This document shows, one piece after another, positions 50,403 through 63,595 of a DNA stretch of 64,000 bases. Below the pieces are notes generated by a model. It was not told where the DNA came from, did not search any database, and saw only the letters and a program-made list of their open reading frames with translations. Source of the DNA: Symsagittifera roscoffensis (lineage: Eukaryota; Xenacoelomorpha; Acoela; Convolutidae); assembly GCF_963678635.1 (NCBI RefSeq), contig NC_087071.1, positions 34,078,548 to 34,142,547 of the forward strand. The letters are read 5' to 3'. A program made the position numbers and the translations under genes. Every line of letters begins with the position of its first letter. The first letter of the stretch is position 1.

Positions 50403-51240
50403 GATCAATCTGATCAATTTATTACAAAATTGAAGCGGCTTTATCCCACTACCCGCCCCCACATTTGATTTTTAGTTTGAAACATTATCGTTTCGATGTC
50501 ATTTTATTACGAAAATTTTTCATGGTGAACAAACTAACTGATTTGAGCACATTTTTTCCTTATACTCAACCTTGTATGATCAATTAGTCAGCCGTATTAA
50601 TACGTAAGACAATATTAAAAACTGAAAATTTGAAATTTGGGGTGCGGAATGAAAAAGGGCTTTGAAATGGATTTGAAGCTCAAGATAAAGAACAAATACT
50701 GGCTCTTTTTGTTCCGACTTTTGAAAAAAAAACGGAATAATTATGCTTGGGGTGGGTTTTTTATTTAGTCAATTTTCGGCGATAAAAATAATAATTTTTA
50801 GCAGACAATTTTTCTTAGCCCATTGAAGATATGGACCACCTAAACTCCAATTTTAAAAGATATTGTACCGCCGATAATTTTTTTCAAAAATCTGGAAGTT
50901 TGACACTTGCCAATTTGGCCATGCTCTGAGCAAAGTTATGCGCGCTTTGAAAATTTTACTGAAAATGTTGAAAGCGTAACGCGAAGATTTTTTACGTGAC
51001 TAAATATCCCGCACAGCAAAACTTTTCCGATTTGAATTGAGGCTAGATGAGCTAGTCGGTTCCTATTAGTATCTAATATTGAATTTTCACACTTGATCTA
51101 TAATATTGTCCCAAATTAATAGTTTTTCTACATTTTCTTTTTTCAAAAACTAATTGAAATTAGTTTAGGAGCAATCGGAACAATCAAGATCACGTTTGAA
51201 GCTTGAACTTTTTTTCTACTCAATTGAATATGATCTGTCA
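50403..51240. other. Intergenic, nothing recognised
   Basis: AT-rich noncoding sequence with no feature I can support. Confidence 0.4.
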
Positions 51241-51438
51241 TTACGAGGCCAAACTGTGCACTGGATAGGAGCACATTTTTGTGTCTGTATGCTCCTGGAT
51301 TCCAGAGGCAAGTCTTTAAACATGTTAAAATTTTATCGGAACGATCAAAGAGAAGGAAAGAACAAATGAAGAACAAAGGGAGCGTCCTTGTTGCGGAATC
51401 CGCTTACAATGCACAAAATGCACAGTTTGGCCTCGTAA
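51241..51438. mobile_element. Small MITE-like element, GGCCAAA family, copy 2
   Basis: 198 bp with ends TTACGAGGCCAAACTGTGCA and TGCACAGTTTGGCCTCGTAA, a perfect 20-bp terminal inverted repeat (outer base included). Confidence 0.75.
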
Positions 51439-51525
51439 TGGTGAAAAACTATATTAACGTTTTATATTAGGAAAACTAATCCAATTTTCCTTATGTTCAA
51501 TAAAACCAAAACTGGGCTATAATCA

Positions 51526-51625
51526 TTACGGGGCCAAACTGTGCAATGGATAGGCGCACAATTTGTTGTCTGTATGTTTCTGGATTCCTCGGACAAGTTT
51601 AAAAACATGTTCCAAAATGTAAGTG
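51526..51625. repeat. GGCCAAA-family element, partial copy 3
   Basis: Direct repeat of the left half of copy 2 (TTACGGGGCCAAACTGTGCA, then GGATAGGCGCACA, then CTGTATG..TCTGGATTCC). No right end is found. Confidence 0.65.
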
Positions 51626-52545
51626 GATTCCACTAACAAAACTTGAATTCAGCGTAAAAATACCTGTAACGTAAATTTTAATGGCACATGTGTTGGGTCG
51701 CGGATTCCGGAACAAGCATGAAAAGGTAGCTGTTTGGGATTCCGCAACTGTAATTGGATTCCACAAAAAATAAGTGGAATCCGCATATGTAAGTAAATTC
51801 TGCAAACTGTAAATGGATTCCGAATTTTGTTTTATAGTGAACTTGCATATGAACAATTAAATTCTAGAGCTGGCATTCTTATCTATAGCAATGCGGAACT
51901 TAAAACCAAGGATTTAACCATTAACAGCCGAATTCGCGAATAAATCTCAAACATTGGTGATTTAAACCGGTAGATGTCACATTTTAGTATTTCTGAAACC
52001 CAACATTGAACAATTTCAATATTTGGAGTCATTGAGTTGAGAGTGTTTAGAAGCATAACGCACAGCATATCTCAAAATTAAGTCAGTATTTGGGACTGCA
52101 ACATTACCAAACACTGGGTTTGGAAACACAACACCGAATGAACACAGCACCGAATAAACTATGTTTTGGAAACACAATGCACAGCATATCGCTGATTTAG
52201 GTCAGTATTTGGGATGGAATCAATCCCAAATACTTATCTAGTAGATTCCAAATTTAGTCAAACCATGAGGGCAGTACTTGAGTTTGGGTTGACAGTAATT
52301 GAGATCAAACGTTTGATATTTCAACTGGTAGTTGATCAATGTGCTAATTGAAATTGAACTTTTTGGTGACAACCCAGTAAATAAAAGATACATTTTTAAA
52401 GACTATACTACATTTAAACATATATGTAACCGGAATGCGCAAACAAAATGCGGATTCCTCTTACAATTTCTGGATCCACTTACAATTTGCGGATTCCGCT
52501 TAAAATTTGCCAATTCCTCTTACAGTTGCGGATTCCGCAAAATCT
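51625..52545. repeat. Degenerate GGATTCC repeats in two clusters
   Basis: Imperfect units of about 20-25 bp containing GGATTCCGC or its relatives, often next to GTAAGT or TTACA, at about 51625-51830 and 52440-52545. The stretch between the clusters shows nothing else. Confidence 0.5.
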
Positions 52546-52746
52546 CTAGTTAACCACACACATGTATTATTTTTTTTGTGTGGATTCCACAATTTTGCCT
52601 ATTTTTGGAGCAATTTTGAGCGGAACAGTGTTTAAGGTATTTGTTTGTGAAATGAATTATACTAAGAAAAAACGAAACCAATATCCCAATCAGTGTTTTT
52701 CAAAAGTAAACGAAAAACTCCGAAAGACCGCACTGAAAATTACTCA

Positions 52747-53386
52747 TTGAAGAAGAACAATGGCCACTCGATGTTGATCTCACATACGAATCCTTGTCAC
52801 TTGGCGCTTCACAGAGGGAATTCAAACCCCTCCTCGCTATTCGATGAAAATTGAGAATGCGCGTAGTCTCGCTCTAACTTAAGGAAATGAACACATCATT
52901 GCATAAAACTGAAACCCTGACGCGATCACTCAACACGGTCAAAATACACGAGACCCACTTCTCCATGAATCGCCTGCACCCCTTCTCTCCATGAAGACAA
53001 CTACAACACAACGAGAGCTGCTGTTTGTTTCTCTTCATTCACACAGTCACTGCTTCAAACGAACCTATTCTCTAAATCAAAGAATCTCGCCATCCATCCT
53101 CCACTACAAAAACATTAAAAATTGAAACGCTGTATAGTTTCAGCAACAGAAGGAAAAAATTATAATTTAGCAAACAGTCGTTCTCCTTTAGAACAGTTCC
53201 TGATATATTATCTCGCAAATACCAGTATACACTAGATCTATTGAGACTGGGAGATATAAAAGTAAGATTAAGACCGGTATTAGACTAAGAAGTTGCACGA
53301 AGCTATCAGGCCGGAAATAACATGGCGTGACGAACAGACCTTATCTGAAATTTTTCTATGAGTAAGCCAACTCGGACCTGAACTCA
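52747..53386 (+). mobile_element. Remnant of a third giant element (3' end plus partial LTR)
   Basis: 53219-53386 aligns with the second half of the A/B LTR (CCAGTATAC.CTAGATCTATTGAG, GGTATTAGACTAAGAAGTTG, ending in CTGAACTCA). Sequence near 52756-52800 resembles the region before B's 3' LTR (CCAATG.CCAC.TCGATGTT). It is degenerate and lacks the LTR's first half. Confidence 0.7.
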
Positions 53387-54009
53387 AAAACTTTAAATCC
53401 TGTTTTCCTTTTAAATAAGAACCGGCGTCATTTTTTTTTTAATTTAGTTTTTGGGCATTTTTTTTACTAGCTGGTTACTTTTTCAGCATTTTTGATGAAA
53501 ATGAAAGATTAGTTATCTCTGTCAGAGCCAAGGGCAGTTTCCGAAACTACTAATAGTTTTGTTGACGGTTGACATTGAACATATTTTGAACGTTTTTTGA
53601 AACCGGTAGCATTAAAACTTTCCGAAAAGAGGAAAAAGACCGCTCGTATTGTCTTTGAATGTTCTGACTGCCCTTTAACTGGCCTTGAATAGTTTTGGTA
53701 AATTGACTATCGACATTTTAAACTATTTTTTAAGACTATTATATCAAACTTTTGAATACTTGATTCGTGCATGGAGTTAATTTGACTAATTAGCTTGCTT
53801 CATTTCAATTTTGAACCGCTTTGTAAAGCGGGATAAATCGCCCCACAAAAATAGTTCACGTAATACTTTAAGCATCAAAGTATACAAAAAACAAATTAAT
53901 AAACAACGTGGCAGGTTACTAAACTGGTCACAACCTTCGGGGCTTATCCCCATCCAGTTTCAAGCGTTAACAATCAATTATATTGTGATTTTAGTACTAG
54001 TCTTACAAA
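53387..54009. other. Intergenic, nothing recognised
   Basis: AT-rich sequence, no supported feature. Confidence 0.4.
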
Positions 54010-54800
54010 ATTTTTAAAAAAAAGATTTTTATCAATGCATAATCGATTATAAGCTCTCTTGTTGAAATCAAATATAATCAGCTAAAATACATTATAATCG
54101 ATTATAATCGATTATTTTTATCCGAATTTCTAATTCGTTTTTTTTTGCAGAAAAGATCCATTAAAACCGATTATAGTTATTTAATAATTATTTATAATCC
54201 CTTTTTTGCCCATTTTGTCTTCGACCTTGCACATAACGTGCTTGTATTTTATGCTTTTCGTAGACGCTGGTTTATGTGAAAAATGGGAAATTTCTTTTAA
54301 CACATTTCAAATCAATTTAAGTTTTAATGTTTTTATTTTTTTCATTTCTTCTTGATTATAGTTGTTTCATGATGTACATTTTAAGTTTCTTTGAAACCAA
54401 AATATCAGCATACTGCTTTAGTTTTATGATTTATATTGAAAATTTATATTTCATCTACCGTAGGAATCTTTCAAAAAATATGAAGCAATCTCTAAAAAAC
54501 GTTCGTTACGTGGTAAAACTTTGTGTTCAGATGAACCAAAGAGTGACAAGACATCTCACTTTTAGAGTTTTTTTGACAGAAAAACGTATTATAATCTATT
54601 ATAATAAATTATAAAAGTTTATAAGAGATTATGAAAGATCATAAGAGATTATAATGGATTTTCGGATAAAAGTAAAATCAATTATAATTGATTATAATTT
54701 ATTATAGTGTCACAAAAATGTTATCGTTATATTGGTTTATAAATCGTTTAATCATCTAAATTTGGCGCTTATAATTAATTATAATTTTGATAAAAGTACA
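54010..54800. repeat. AT-rich foldback repeat with ATAATCGATTAT motifs
   Basis: Many ATAATCGATTATAAT, ATAATTTATTATA and AGAGATTATAA units. TTTTATCCGAA near 54118 is inverted as TTCGGATAAAA near 54660, and the two outer ends (GATTTTTATCAA / TTTTGATAAAAGT) also pair. Its right third is homologous in inverse orientation to 61950-62170. Confidence 0.6.
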
Positions 54801-57089
54801 ATGATAATTGCAAAATAACCGTATGCAGATTCAATGATCGATCCCTCGAGTGAGTCAATACTTTTTTGAAATTTTCCAGATTGTAACTGTTCAATGCAAG
54901 AATTCGTAAGAACAAGAATCCCAAAAAATTGCTCATGAGTTCCAAAAAAGTTTTCAAGACTGCCAAAATTTGTTCATAAGTTAAAACTTAGCAAAGGCTG
55001 AAGAAAAGACAACGCTTTAAGAACTGACTAGCCAATCAGAGAAAGCGAAAAAAAACTTCTCTTCTTGCTTCTTTTCAAAAAAGACAAATTACATCTCTAA
55101 ATTTACGTCCTAATGTTGCAAGTGAGAAATGCCAACAGTTATTGACAAAATTGTCTCCAAGTTTTTTCCAATGCCTATCAAGCAAACCCAGAGATAAATC
55201 AAGCATAAACTGAAAAGGAGCTAAATTCTTCTAAAAAACAGTCATTTCAGGCAATAAGGAACACCTTCATATTTTGCCCTTTTGAGTTCCACCAGGTGAT
55301 TTCGGAAACTGTTTTAGTCCAACTGCATAGTCTCAAAATTAGGCAAAGCTGTAAACAATTATGCGAAACTGTAACCGTAACCTTGAGTTAAGTTTAAGAA
55401 CTTTGATGTTTTTGATTTCACCTAGGCATCGGTACTGTGCTGAATTACTTTATTTGGAAATTTTGATAACATATTTTTAATAGTGGCTGTTTTAGAGACT
55501 CTAAAAAAACATAGAACTGATAAATTTGAATTTAAAATTATTTAAAAAATGAACAAAATTTATCTTAATATGCAAAGTTTTCAACCAAATATTTACGCCA
55601 AAAAGAATCGACAGATAGGCTAGACAATAAAATAATTTATGGACAAAACTTTCAAAAAATGTCTCAGAATTAAATTTTATGAACTGAATTTGAGTATTTT
55701 CAGCTGCTTGTTTATCAATTGTGCGGGTCTAACACAAACTAAATTTGAGAGTTGGAAAGTTATCGTTAAATAATTTTTGTTTTTCAAATTTAATCTTCAA
55801 ATTACAACAGAGAAGTTCTTAACGATACATAGCAGAGATAAAGTTTTTTTTACAGAAGATACAAATAAAGGTTGTCTGCTAAAATAAAAAAATTGAGGAA
55901 GAGAATCTTCTATAAAAACATTGGATTTAACAGTTCGATCACTTTTTCCACAAGAAAAAAAAGTTCGAGGACTTGAAAAGCGATTATTAGTTTTGCTATT
56001 GATTCATAAGTCTTCTTACAATACTTTAAAACGTTAAAACTTTTTCTGGTCATCGTATTTGGAGATAATTTTTTGGATAAAATTCTTTAAGTTTCGAGAG
56101 CGCTATTCTAATAATATGAAACTAGTAATCATAATAAATTGTTTGCAATGTAGATTCCAATCACAGTAAAGTTTAGTACATTTACAAACTAATGAAAACC
56201 CATTGCGAGAACGTCGTGGAACTATTCAGCCCGTTTTCAGGCGCTTCTGATCCTGCTATGACCTCTGTTGGTTTTTGATGTCGATAGTTGATCAAAACAT
56301 CAATACAAATGGTTTACTGAAAAAAACTTTGAAACAATAAAGGTGAAAAATTCAGTGGTATACTACACCTACCCAGGACGGAAAAAAAATAATTTTTAAA
56401 TATTGATTAAAAATTAAAGTTTAAATAAATGATAAATTCTCTAACTCTATTTTTTATCGAAGTTTTTTTCATTACCCTTCGAATGCACAGGTATTTGCCC
56501 AGCTGAAACTCTGTTATTCAAAATTTTATTCTCATCACAGCTTCGTGGACTTTGGCCAATATGTAATTTTTGCTCAAAACTTAACAAAATAACTGTTATA
56601 GTTCATAGATTTGTATTTCCTTTACAAAGTCTTATGTTCTTCTATGTTGCAAAGTTTTTCTATGCTCTCAATTCTTCTATTAAAACAGATACAATTCAGA
56701 GATCATTTGATTTTAAGTTCAACTTCTCTAAATTAGTGTCGTTTGTTGACATTGACGCAGAAACCAAAATTCGTCTTGTAAAAAGGGTTTCACATGAGCG
56801 TTAAATGTTTTCAATAGTTGATATTCAAAAAATTCGCAACCTGTAAAACATACCACAAACATACTCGACACATTAAAACACTGAGAACATACTCGAAAGT
56901 GTCGACAGTGTAAAACATACTCAACAAGTTAATTCAATTTTGTTATATGATCTATAAAGGAAAGCTTACAGTCAATTTGAGCACCTAAATATCAGAAGGT
57001 TTTTTCTCTTAATTAGTTATTTCATTCATATACATATCTGATTTTCCGCTGCTCTGTTTAGAAAGTATCCTGTTTTAGATTTGTTTTCA
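54801..57089. other. Long intergenic stretch, nothing recognised
   Basis: 2.3 kb of AT-rich DNA. Short open frames are random-looking, and I see no domain, RNA gene or clear repeat. Confidence 0.4.
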
Positions 57090-57830
57090 TTTAAGGTCAG
57101 CTTGTTTTGTTAACGATCTTGCTGTTTTGTTCAACGGCACCCGGTGTCTACCAACTAACTAATTGTTTCTAACCGATGTTTCATGACAGTGTCATCTGTT
57201 TATAAAATCAGGTTGGTCTTACTATTTTTATCTCGTTTAATATCTTTTACATATATGATGAAAAGAATCAAATCTAGTATGGATCCCTGTGATATTCCAT
57301 TTTTCACATTTTTTTGAGATCGTTTAGTGATAACGTATTGTTTTCGGTTTCTTGAATAGGATTTCATAAGTTCCCCGAGAACCATATGCGTCACATTTTT
57401 TTTAGTAAAAGCATGTAGTCAACCGTATCACGAAATTGTTTAAGGTCATTTATAGCGCACTGTGTGTTCGTGGTCGTAGAATTCCAATTATAGGACAATC
57501 CTTCTCTTATGGTTATCAAAGCACTAATTGTACTCTTTTTTGATCTGAATCCAAACTGACAATTTTCTATTATTTGATATTTAATGGGATATTGGTTCGT
57601 TCTGTAATGAAAGACACGCTAAAACACTACCTAAAACTGGTGAAAGAGAATATGGCCTGTAATTTGATGGGTCTAGATCCTTGCCTTCTTTAAAGAGAGG
57701 TTTAACTTCAGCAGTTTTGTAAAAAAAAATTGTCAAAACTGGTAGCAAAACTGAACAAAGCTTTTCAAGTAATAGTGACCAAGTCCATATAAATATAAAC
57801 TATTCTTGTCTACTAGCGATTCGATTCTAT
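57090..57830 (-). pseudogene. Decayed non-LTR (LINE) reverse transcriptase fragment
   Basis: In several minus-strand frames the classic RT order can be read: PLFKEGK.LDPSNYRP.SL.PVL (about 57640-57710), QFGFRSKKSTISALITI (about 57500-57560), then GISQGSILD.ILFIIYVKDI (about 57225-57300). This is the jockey/CR1/RTE-type RT palm with frameshifts between blocks and loss of the FADD block. No endonuclease domain is seen nearby. Confidence 0.85.
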
Positions 57831-58272
57831 TTAATTTTTCACTCAGCGTTATTTATGCTAATAATATTGAATTAATATTTTTTCTGACTCCTAATTCTCT
57901 TAAAGTATTAAGAACCCTCGCCAACTGTCTCCATTGTTTTCGGAAAAACAATTAAATTCAACAACATTTCTGTTCTTTTCTACCAGGTTGTTGTTTTTGG
58001 TAGCAAATGTTAGATCAATATTTAGACGAAAAAACCTCTGCTGTTTTTGTTGGATTCCAATCGTAATTTGTTTTGATAAAAAGCTTTTTTTTCGACTCAG
58101 CATTCTACAAACCAATTTGTTCTGAGACACAAATTTACTTTTGGTCTCTGTGGATCCAGTTTTTTATTGAAAAATTCCCACACCAATGGTTTTTGATGCT
58201 GCATTGTTCTTTTTATTTTCTATCCATTGCTTCAGGGTTTTTTTTTAATTGATATTTTTTCTATGAAAATGA

Positions 58273-59140
58273 TTCAATAAAAATTCTGAGCTTTTTGGTT
58301 CAATGAAAAAAGCTCATCGCAATTCTTTTGACTCATTTTTATTTCATCATTGAATAAAAATTGCTAAAAAAAATCATTTAGTTCTTTCAGAAAAGTTTCC
58401 GACTCAAATTTGTACCATGGTTGGGTTTTAAAAATGAAAGAGTTAGGGATTTTGCTTATTACAAGCACAGTGTAAAAAAAAAATCGACGTAGAAGAGAAC
58501 TTTTTCAGGCCAACTGAGGGAGTTTGTGTTTTTTTACTACCGTTATCACAGATTTTTCACCTATATCAGATCAGCAGAGGCATAAAAAGCGGAATCATGA
58601 ATGCCACTGAGCAAATTTTTTTCAAAATATTTGATCGTTACCAAAAAAACATAGACGAAGCTCAAGTTAGACCCTTAATCAACTGAATTTTTTAACTAGC
58701 GTTTCAAGACACACCGGCATCTGACTTTTAGAAAACCAGAAATTCAATAATTATAAGAAAAAGCAAAAGACTCTCTGAACTGATAAACAAACTGAATGGA
58801 ACTTATTTTTCCTAAAAAAAGGAAAACAAGCAATTAGAGACACTAAGACCAGTAAGACGTGTATTGATATTTTTTTCAATGTAAAAATACTCATTACACA
58901 TCTTCAAAACATCTGTAACTGATCATTATGGAGTGATTTCAAACGCAACATCACAAACAAGCAAAAATGAATCTTTCATTTTTAAAACCCAACCATGGTA
59001 CAAATTTGAGTCGGAAACTTTTCTGAAAGAACTAAATGAATTTTTTTAGCAATTTTTATTCAATGATGAAATAAAAATGAGTCAAGAGAATTGCGATGAG
59101 CTTTTTTCATTGAATCAAAAAGCTCAGAATTTTTATTGAA
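58273..59140. mobile_element. MITE-like element with about 168-bp terminal inverted repeats
   Basis: Left repeat 58273-58440 (TTCAATAAAAATTCTGAGC...) and right repeat 58973-59140 (...GCTCAGAATTTTTATTGAA) match over their whole length. The 530-bp middle has no transposase. No clear target duplication. Confidence 0.82.
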
Positions 59141-61699
59141 ACCAAAGGGAACTGGCCGTCTGAGTTCAATTTGAAGTTTTTTCTGATTACAAAAAAAAAG
59201 ATTTTTTTTGGGTTCACATATTTCTGGCATAATTTGAATCTGTTGAATTTCCACACAAAAATTAAAAAAGGGAACAAAATCCTCTCTAGAGTTCAAAGGA
59301 AAAAAATTAAAGAAAAAGTATAATTAGTATAACTAATTTTAGTTAGGGCAGATTTGCATTGCGCTTTAGTATCAACTCATTATATCTTTTGTTTTATCAT
59401 AACACAAAGTATGATATTTAAAAAAAATCAGTTCAAGTAACTGTTTCGAGTTTATGAGTCTTTTTTTGCTCATATATGGTTTTTCCTTCTGGTGAGACTC
59501 TATTGATTGCAACTCTGCTGCTGCTGTTCACCTCAACGAATCTTCGTTTGATCGCAGCTGGATCCAATTTTTTAAAATCATGCAACCTTTTGACTTTTGA
59601 ATACTTTTTGTTCTATTTTCACTACTATCTGCAACTGGCACAATGCAATTGTTAGTCACTGTCTTCAACTCCATACGAACAGCAGCTGCTATGATCCTGT
59701 AGCTATGATTCTGTTGCTATGATTCTGTTGTTTTTTTCCTAAGAGCTCTGCTACTTTTCCAGAAATTGTTTTGTCTTCACAGTAAATGAATATACATATT
59801 ACGCTGGGAAGGAAAATAATGTATCATCAGGCAGGACATGGCAAGCTTTCATACCCCCTACTTGATTGTTTTACCAAAAAACTTTTGAAAAATTTAAGGG
59901 TTTCCATTGTTCCGTTTCTCGCATTGCGCGCATCGTACGGAGGATTCAATATTATGATACTATCTTTTCTTGAATATCTTTCCTTAGTGCTCAATGGTTC
60001 GGGCATTTCCCGCTGATTTGTTTCTTTTTCTTGATAAGGTAATTATTGAGCATCCAAAATCATTTTAAGCCCGTCATTTTTTTTAATCTTTTTGTCCCTT
60101 GTTTGACTCACAGAAACTCGAGCAGTAGTGGAGTTGACAGCCGTTCCCACCAAAATATTTTATTGTTTCACATCCAGGATAAGTAATCCGTCAAATAAAT
60201 ATTTAAAAACCATTATAAATGTAAGCTTTGATAACCAAATTTATTAGTTAAAGTCAGCCGGTTGAATTTTTGATAGATTTCAGCTCAATTTCCTTCAATC
60301 AGATCGACCTCAGAGTTTTTAATAATCAGTTCCTTTTATCAAAATTTGTTTTTAGGATTTTTTCAAACGAAAGATTTTGGTCAGAAAAACAGTTCGCAAA
60401 AGAAAATATTTCGTTCAAGTTTCAATTCAAATTTTTGTCTTTTTTCTTCTCGAGATAAACAGACTGTTCGGTTTCGCTGATGCTTTTTTTATCCTTAACT
60501 TTTTCAACTCAAATATTCATTGTATATGCCGAGAAAAAAAATTTTCGTCGTTCTGCATAATGTTTTTTTTTGTGTTATGATAATAAACAAGATACGACAG
60601 ACGGGCGGAAGAAGACTGAGAAAGAATCGCACAAAAACGGTTATAGTAATTGATCTTCCTTCAAAAAAATACCAGCAAAGTTATGGGTTTTTTTTCCAAA
60701 CAAAATTAAGCGATCGAAATTAGGATTTTCTGAAATCATTGGAAAAAGAAACAAATTAAAAACTTTATAAGAAAAACACCGTTCGAGAAAAACCGAAACT
60801 TTAGTTTGATACTTAAAAAACAATTTTGATATCTGATATTTCAATTCAAATTGTATTGATCAACGAGGTTTCTCTTACAATTTAACAGCACTTGTAGACC
60901 ACAATCAATTTTTTTTTTAAATATTGTCTTTTTTTACTACAAAAAACACAGAAGTAGTTTCTTGCAGTTTTTATCAATAGTTTTTTTATAAGAAAAATAA
61001 TTCATATTTAAATTAAATTGCAAGTGCGGTTGAGTTTTGTTTTTTGTTATTAACACGTTTGATATGGTTCCATCCGGAGGAACTGATTTTCAAAAAATTG
61101 TCAAAACTGGAGTCATCTGACGTATTTTTATCTTGCTTTTTGCAAAATACCGCTTTTTACTGACTTTTTGAAGTGTTTTGTTCAATCATAGAATCAAAAG
61201 TTACGGTCACTTTTAAACCAAAAATCTAAACCTGCAGTTGTGAAAGTTGTGAAATTGTGAAAATTGACCTAATCAAAATTTTGGCAAGATGATTTTAACC
61301 AGAAGTGTCATAGGTTAGTGGCTCAACTTGGTATCTCATTTTCAAGTTTTAACTGAAATGTTGATAAAATCAAACATAAGAACTTTCTGTCAAAAATGCG
61401 AATTATAATTCTCGTGGCAATATTGAATTAATTTGTACATTTATTTATTCAAAACAGAAGATAATCAGTAAAATTGAAAACACCTAAAGAAATTTTAAAA
61501 TCCTGCAATCATTTTTGGCCTAAGTTAGTTCACGATTTATAGACAATTCAATGTACATTTTGATAACAGTTTCATCTGAAGTAATTTCGTTTTTCAGCCT
61601 CTGCAATTCTCGTGGCTCTTTCAGAAGCAACGGGTTGGGCATTAGTCTCTAGCAGTTTTTGCAACCAGATTCCTTCGGTGGGTCAACTAATAGTATTCA
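59141..61699. other. Long intergenic stretch, nothing recognised
   Basis: 2.5 kb of AT-rich DNA with short random ORFs. A short run of CTATGATTCTGTTG repeats occurs near 59700-59730. No gene supported. Confidence 0.4.
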
Positions 61700-61935
61700 G
61701 GGACGGACTTAGGGGGGGGGGACCGGACACCTTATCTCTCTTCGGGGATTCGAGCCCCTGCCGACCCAAAGGGTCCCCCCTATGTACTATTTTGAGATAT
61801 CCATTTTTGTTGATGGACCCTAAAAAGTTTTTAAAGGAGCCTTCGGTGCCAATATATATTAATACTGAAGTGGGAGCGCGCTCCAAAAAGTCTCGATTTT
61901 TTGCGAAATTTTCCAAAAAGTGCCTACCCGCACTC
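61700..61935. repeat. Repeat with CAGGGACGGA end, copy 1
   Basis: Begins CAGGGACGGACTTAGG, contains a G9-10 run and GGGGATTCGAGCCCCTGCCGACCC, and ends near AATTTTCCAAAAAGTGCCTA. An inverted relative lies at 62268-62470. The ORF across it is probably not a gene. Confidence 0.45.
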
Positions 61936-61949
61936 AGTAAAAGGAGAAA

Positions 61950-62170
61950 ATAATCGATTATATTATAATTATAATCGTACTTTTAGCAAAACTATATTTA
62001 ATTAAAAGCGCCAATTTTAGATGTTCAAACGATTTATAATTCATTGTAATGACACCATTTTTGGTGAAATTTTAATAAATTACAATCAATTATAATAGAT
62101 TATAATTTTTCCAGAAATCTCTTATAATCTATTGTAAGAGATTATAATACCTTATTCCATCAAAATATTA
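61950..62170. repeat. AT-rich repeat, second family copy
   Basis: Matches the reverse complement of about 54560-54800 (shared AAGCGCCAATTTTAGATG, AACGATTTATAA, AATTATAATAGATTATAAT). Confidence 0.6.
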
Positions 62171-62267
62171 TCTGACAAAAAAATAAAATATAATGCATTA
62201 CAACTTCAACTACTCTGCAAAAAACACAGTAAAATCAAATTTAATTTAGGTTTTAGCTATTTACAGG

Positions 62268-62470
62268 GGCGGATCTTTATTGAATAAATTTTGAAATAAC
62301 AGGCCAAAAAAACAATTTTAGGCACTTTTTGGAAATTTTTGACCAGAAAATTGCGTTTTTTCGAAACCCTTCCCCCCGCCCCTCAAAACTGATATATTGG
62401 GTCGGCAAGGGGTCTAATCCCTGAAGGGTGAGTTTAAAGTATCCAATTAGAAAGTTTTCGAGGAAGGAGT
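62268..62470. repeat. Repeat with CAGGGGCGGA end, copy 2
   Basis: CAGGGGCGGATCTTTATTG, then GGCACTTTTTGGAAATTTTTGACC (inverse of a block in copy 1), CCCCGCCCC and GGGTCGGCAAGGGGTC. Related to 61700-61935. Confidence 0.45.
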
Positions 62471-63595
62471 TTTTCAAGGGGAATTTGAAAAATTGGTTGA
62501 CCGATTTTATTGGGTCGGCCGATTTGATTTCCGAGTTTTTCTTAAAGGTCCTAATTGCCAAATTTTTCATTTTTCTTTGCATAAGAAGAAATTTTGGGAA
62601 AAAAAAACAGACTTAAAGTGACATTTTAGAGCATTTTTGAAAAGCTTTGATCAAAACACCGCGTTAACCAAAAATTGCAGTGGTATGATAGTACCAAACA
62701 GGATACCTTTGGAGAAATTTGGCATTCAAAAATGAGGGTTAGGGGAAACTGCACGCTACTGTAAATAGGTATTATGTGTGTTTGTCTGACATTGTCAAAA
62801 CAAATACCGTAATTACTGAAACTAAGGGTTCGTTCTACCATTTTCGAGTCAAGATGTACAATGTTGCTTCAACGCAAAAACTTAGTACCCCAGAAAAATC
62901 GTATGCAGTTGACAGAAAAATCACAAAAAAAGCATTTCAGCTGGGTTGTTAACTTTAAAGCTATTCAGCATTTGTTCTTGCGATTCCAAGTTAATGCGGG
63001 GTGGGTTCAAAATGTTTTTTAGATTTCATTTCAACACATATTTTTTGTTTCGCGTACTTTAAGTTGCCCTCAACTTCTTCCTCAGACCACCTATTAACAA
63101 TTTTGATAAATTCATATTCGATGTTGTAGAGATCGACCTTATAATTTTGACGTTGTGGCAAATTTTCCGTAAACGTTTTTTTTTCAGCGGATCAAATGTA
63201 TACTTGAGCTTAGTAAACTGATCAAATCGTTAATTTTAACAAAAATTACGTCCCGAAACTTCGGAGTTTGTTTAGATATTTGTTTCGTTAATAGCTACTA
63301 TACCATAAAAATGATGTTGAGGAGATCCATGTAAATAGCTTTTTAACCTTTTATAAGCACAATTTTAATTTTCAACGTCACTCTTTTTGTTTGAAACGCG
63401 ATCGATATTTTTTGAGCACAAACAAACCTGTGGCTGTAGGCAGCAAAAGGGTTAATTGGGCTCCAGAAAGATGATCGCGTTTTAGTAAAAAGAGTGACCT
63501 TGAAAATTTTAGCTGCTGAAAGTATATGAAAAGCGATTCGCGTGGATCACTTTATAAGGTTGTACCATAGAGTTTTTAAGAAGATCCGATGTTTA
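62471..63595. other. Intergenic, nothing recognised
   Basis: AT-rich, no supported gene or repeat. Confidence 0.4.

Noticed and set aside
61612-61953. 113-codon ORF on the plus strand as a gene
   Set aside because: It crosses a repeat with homopolymer G that recurs inverted at 62268-62470, and no protein features are visible.
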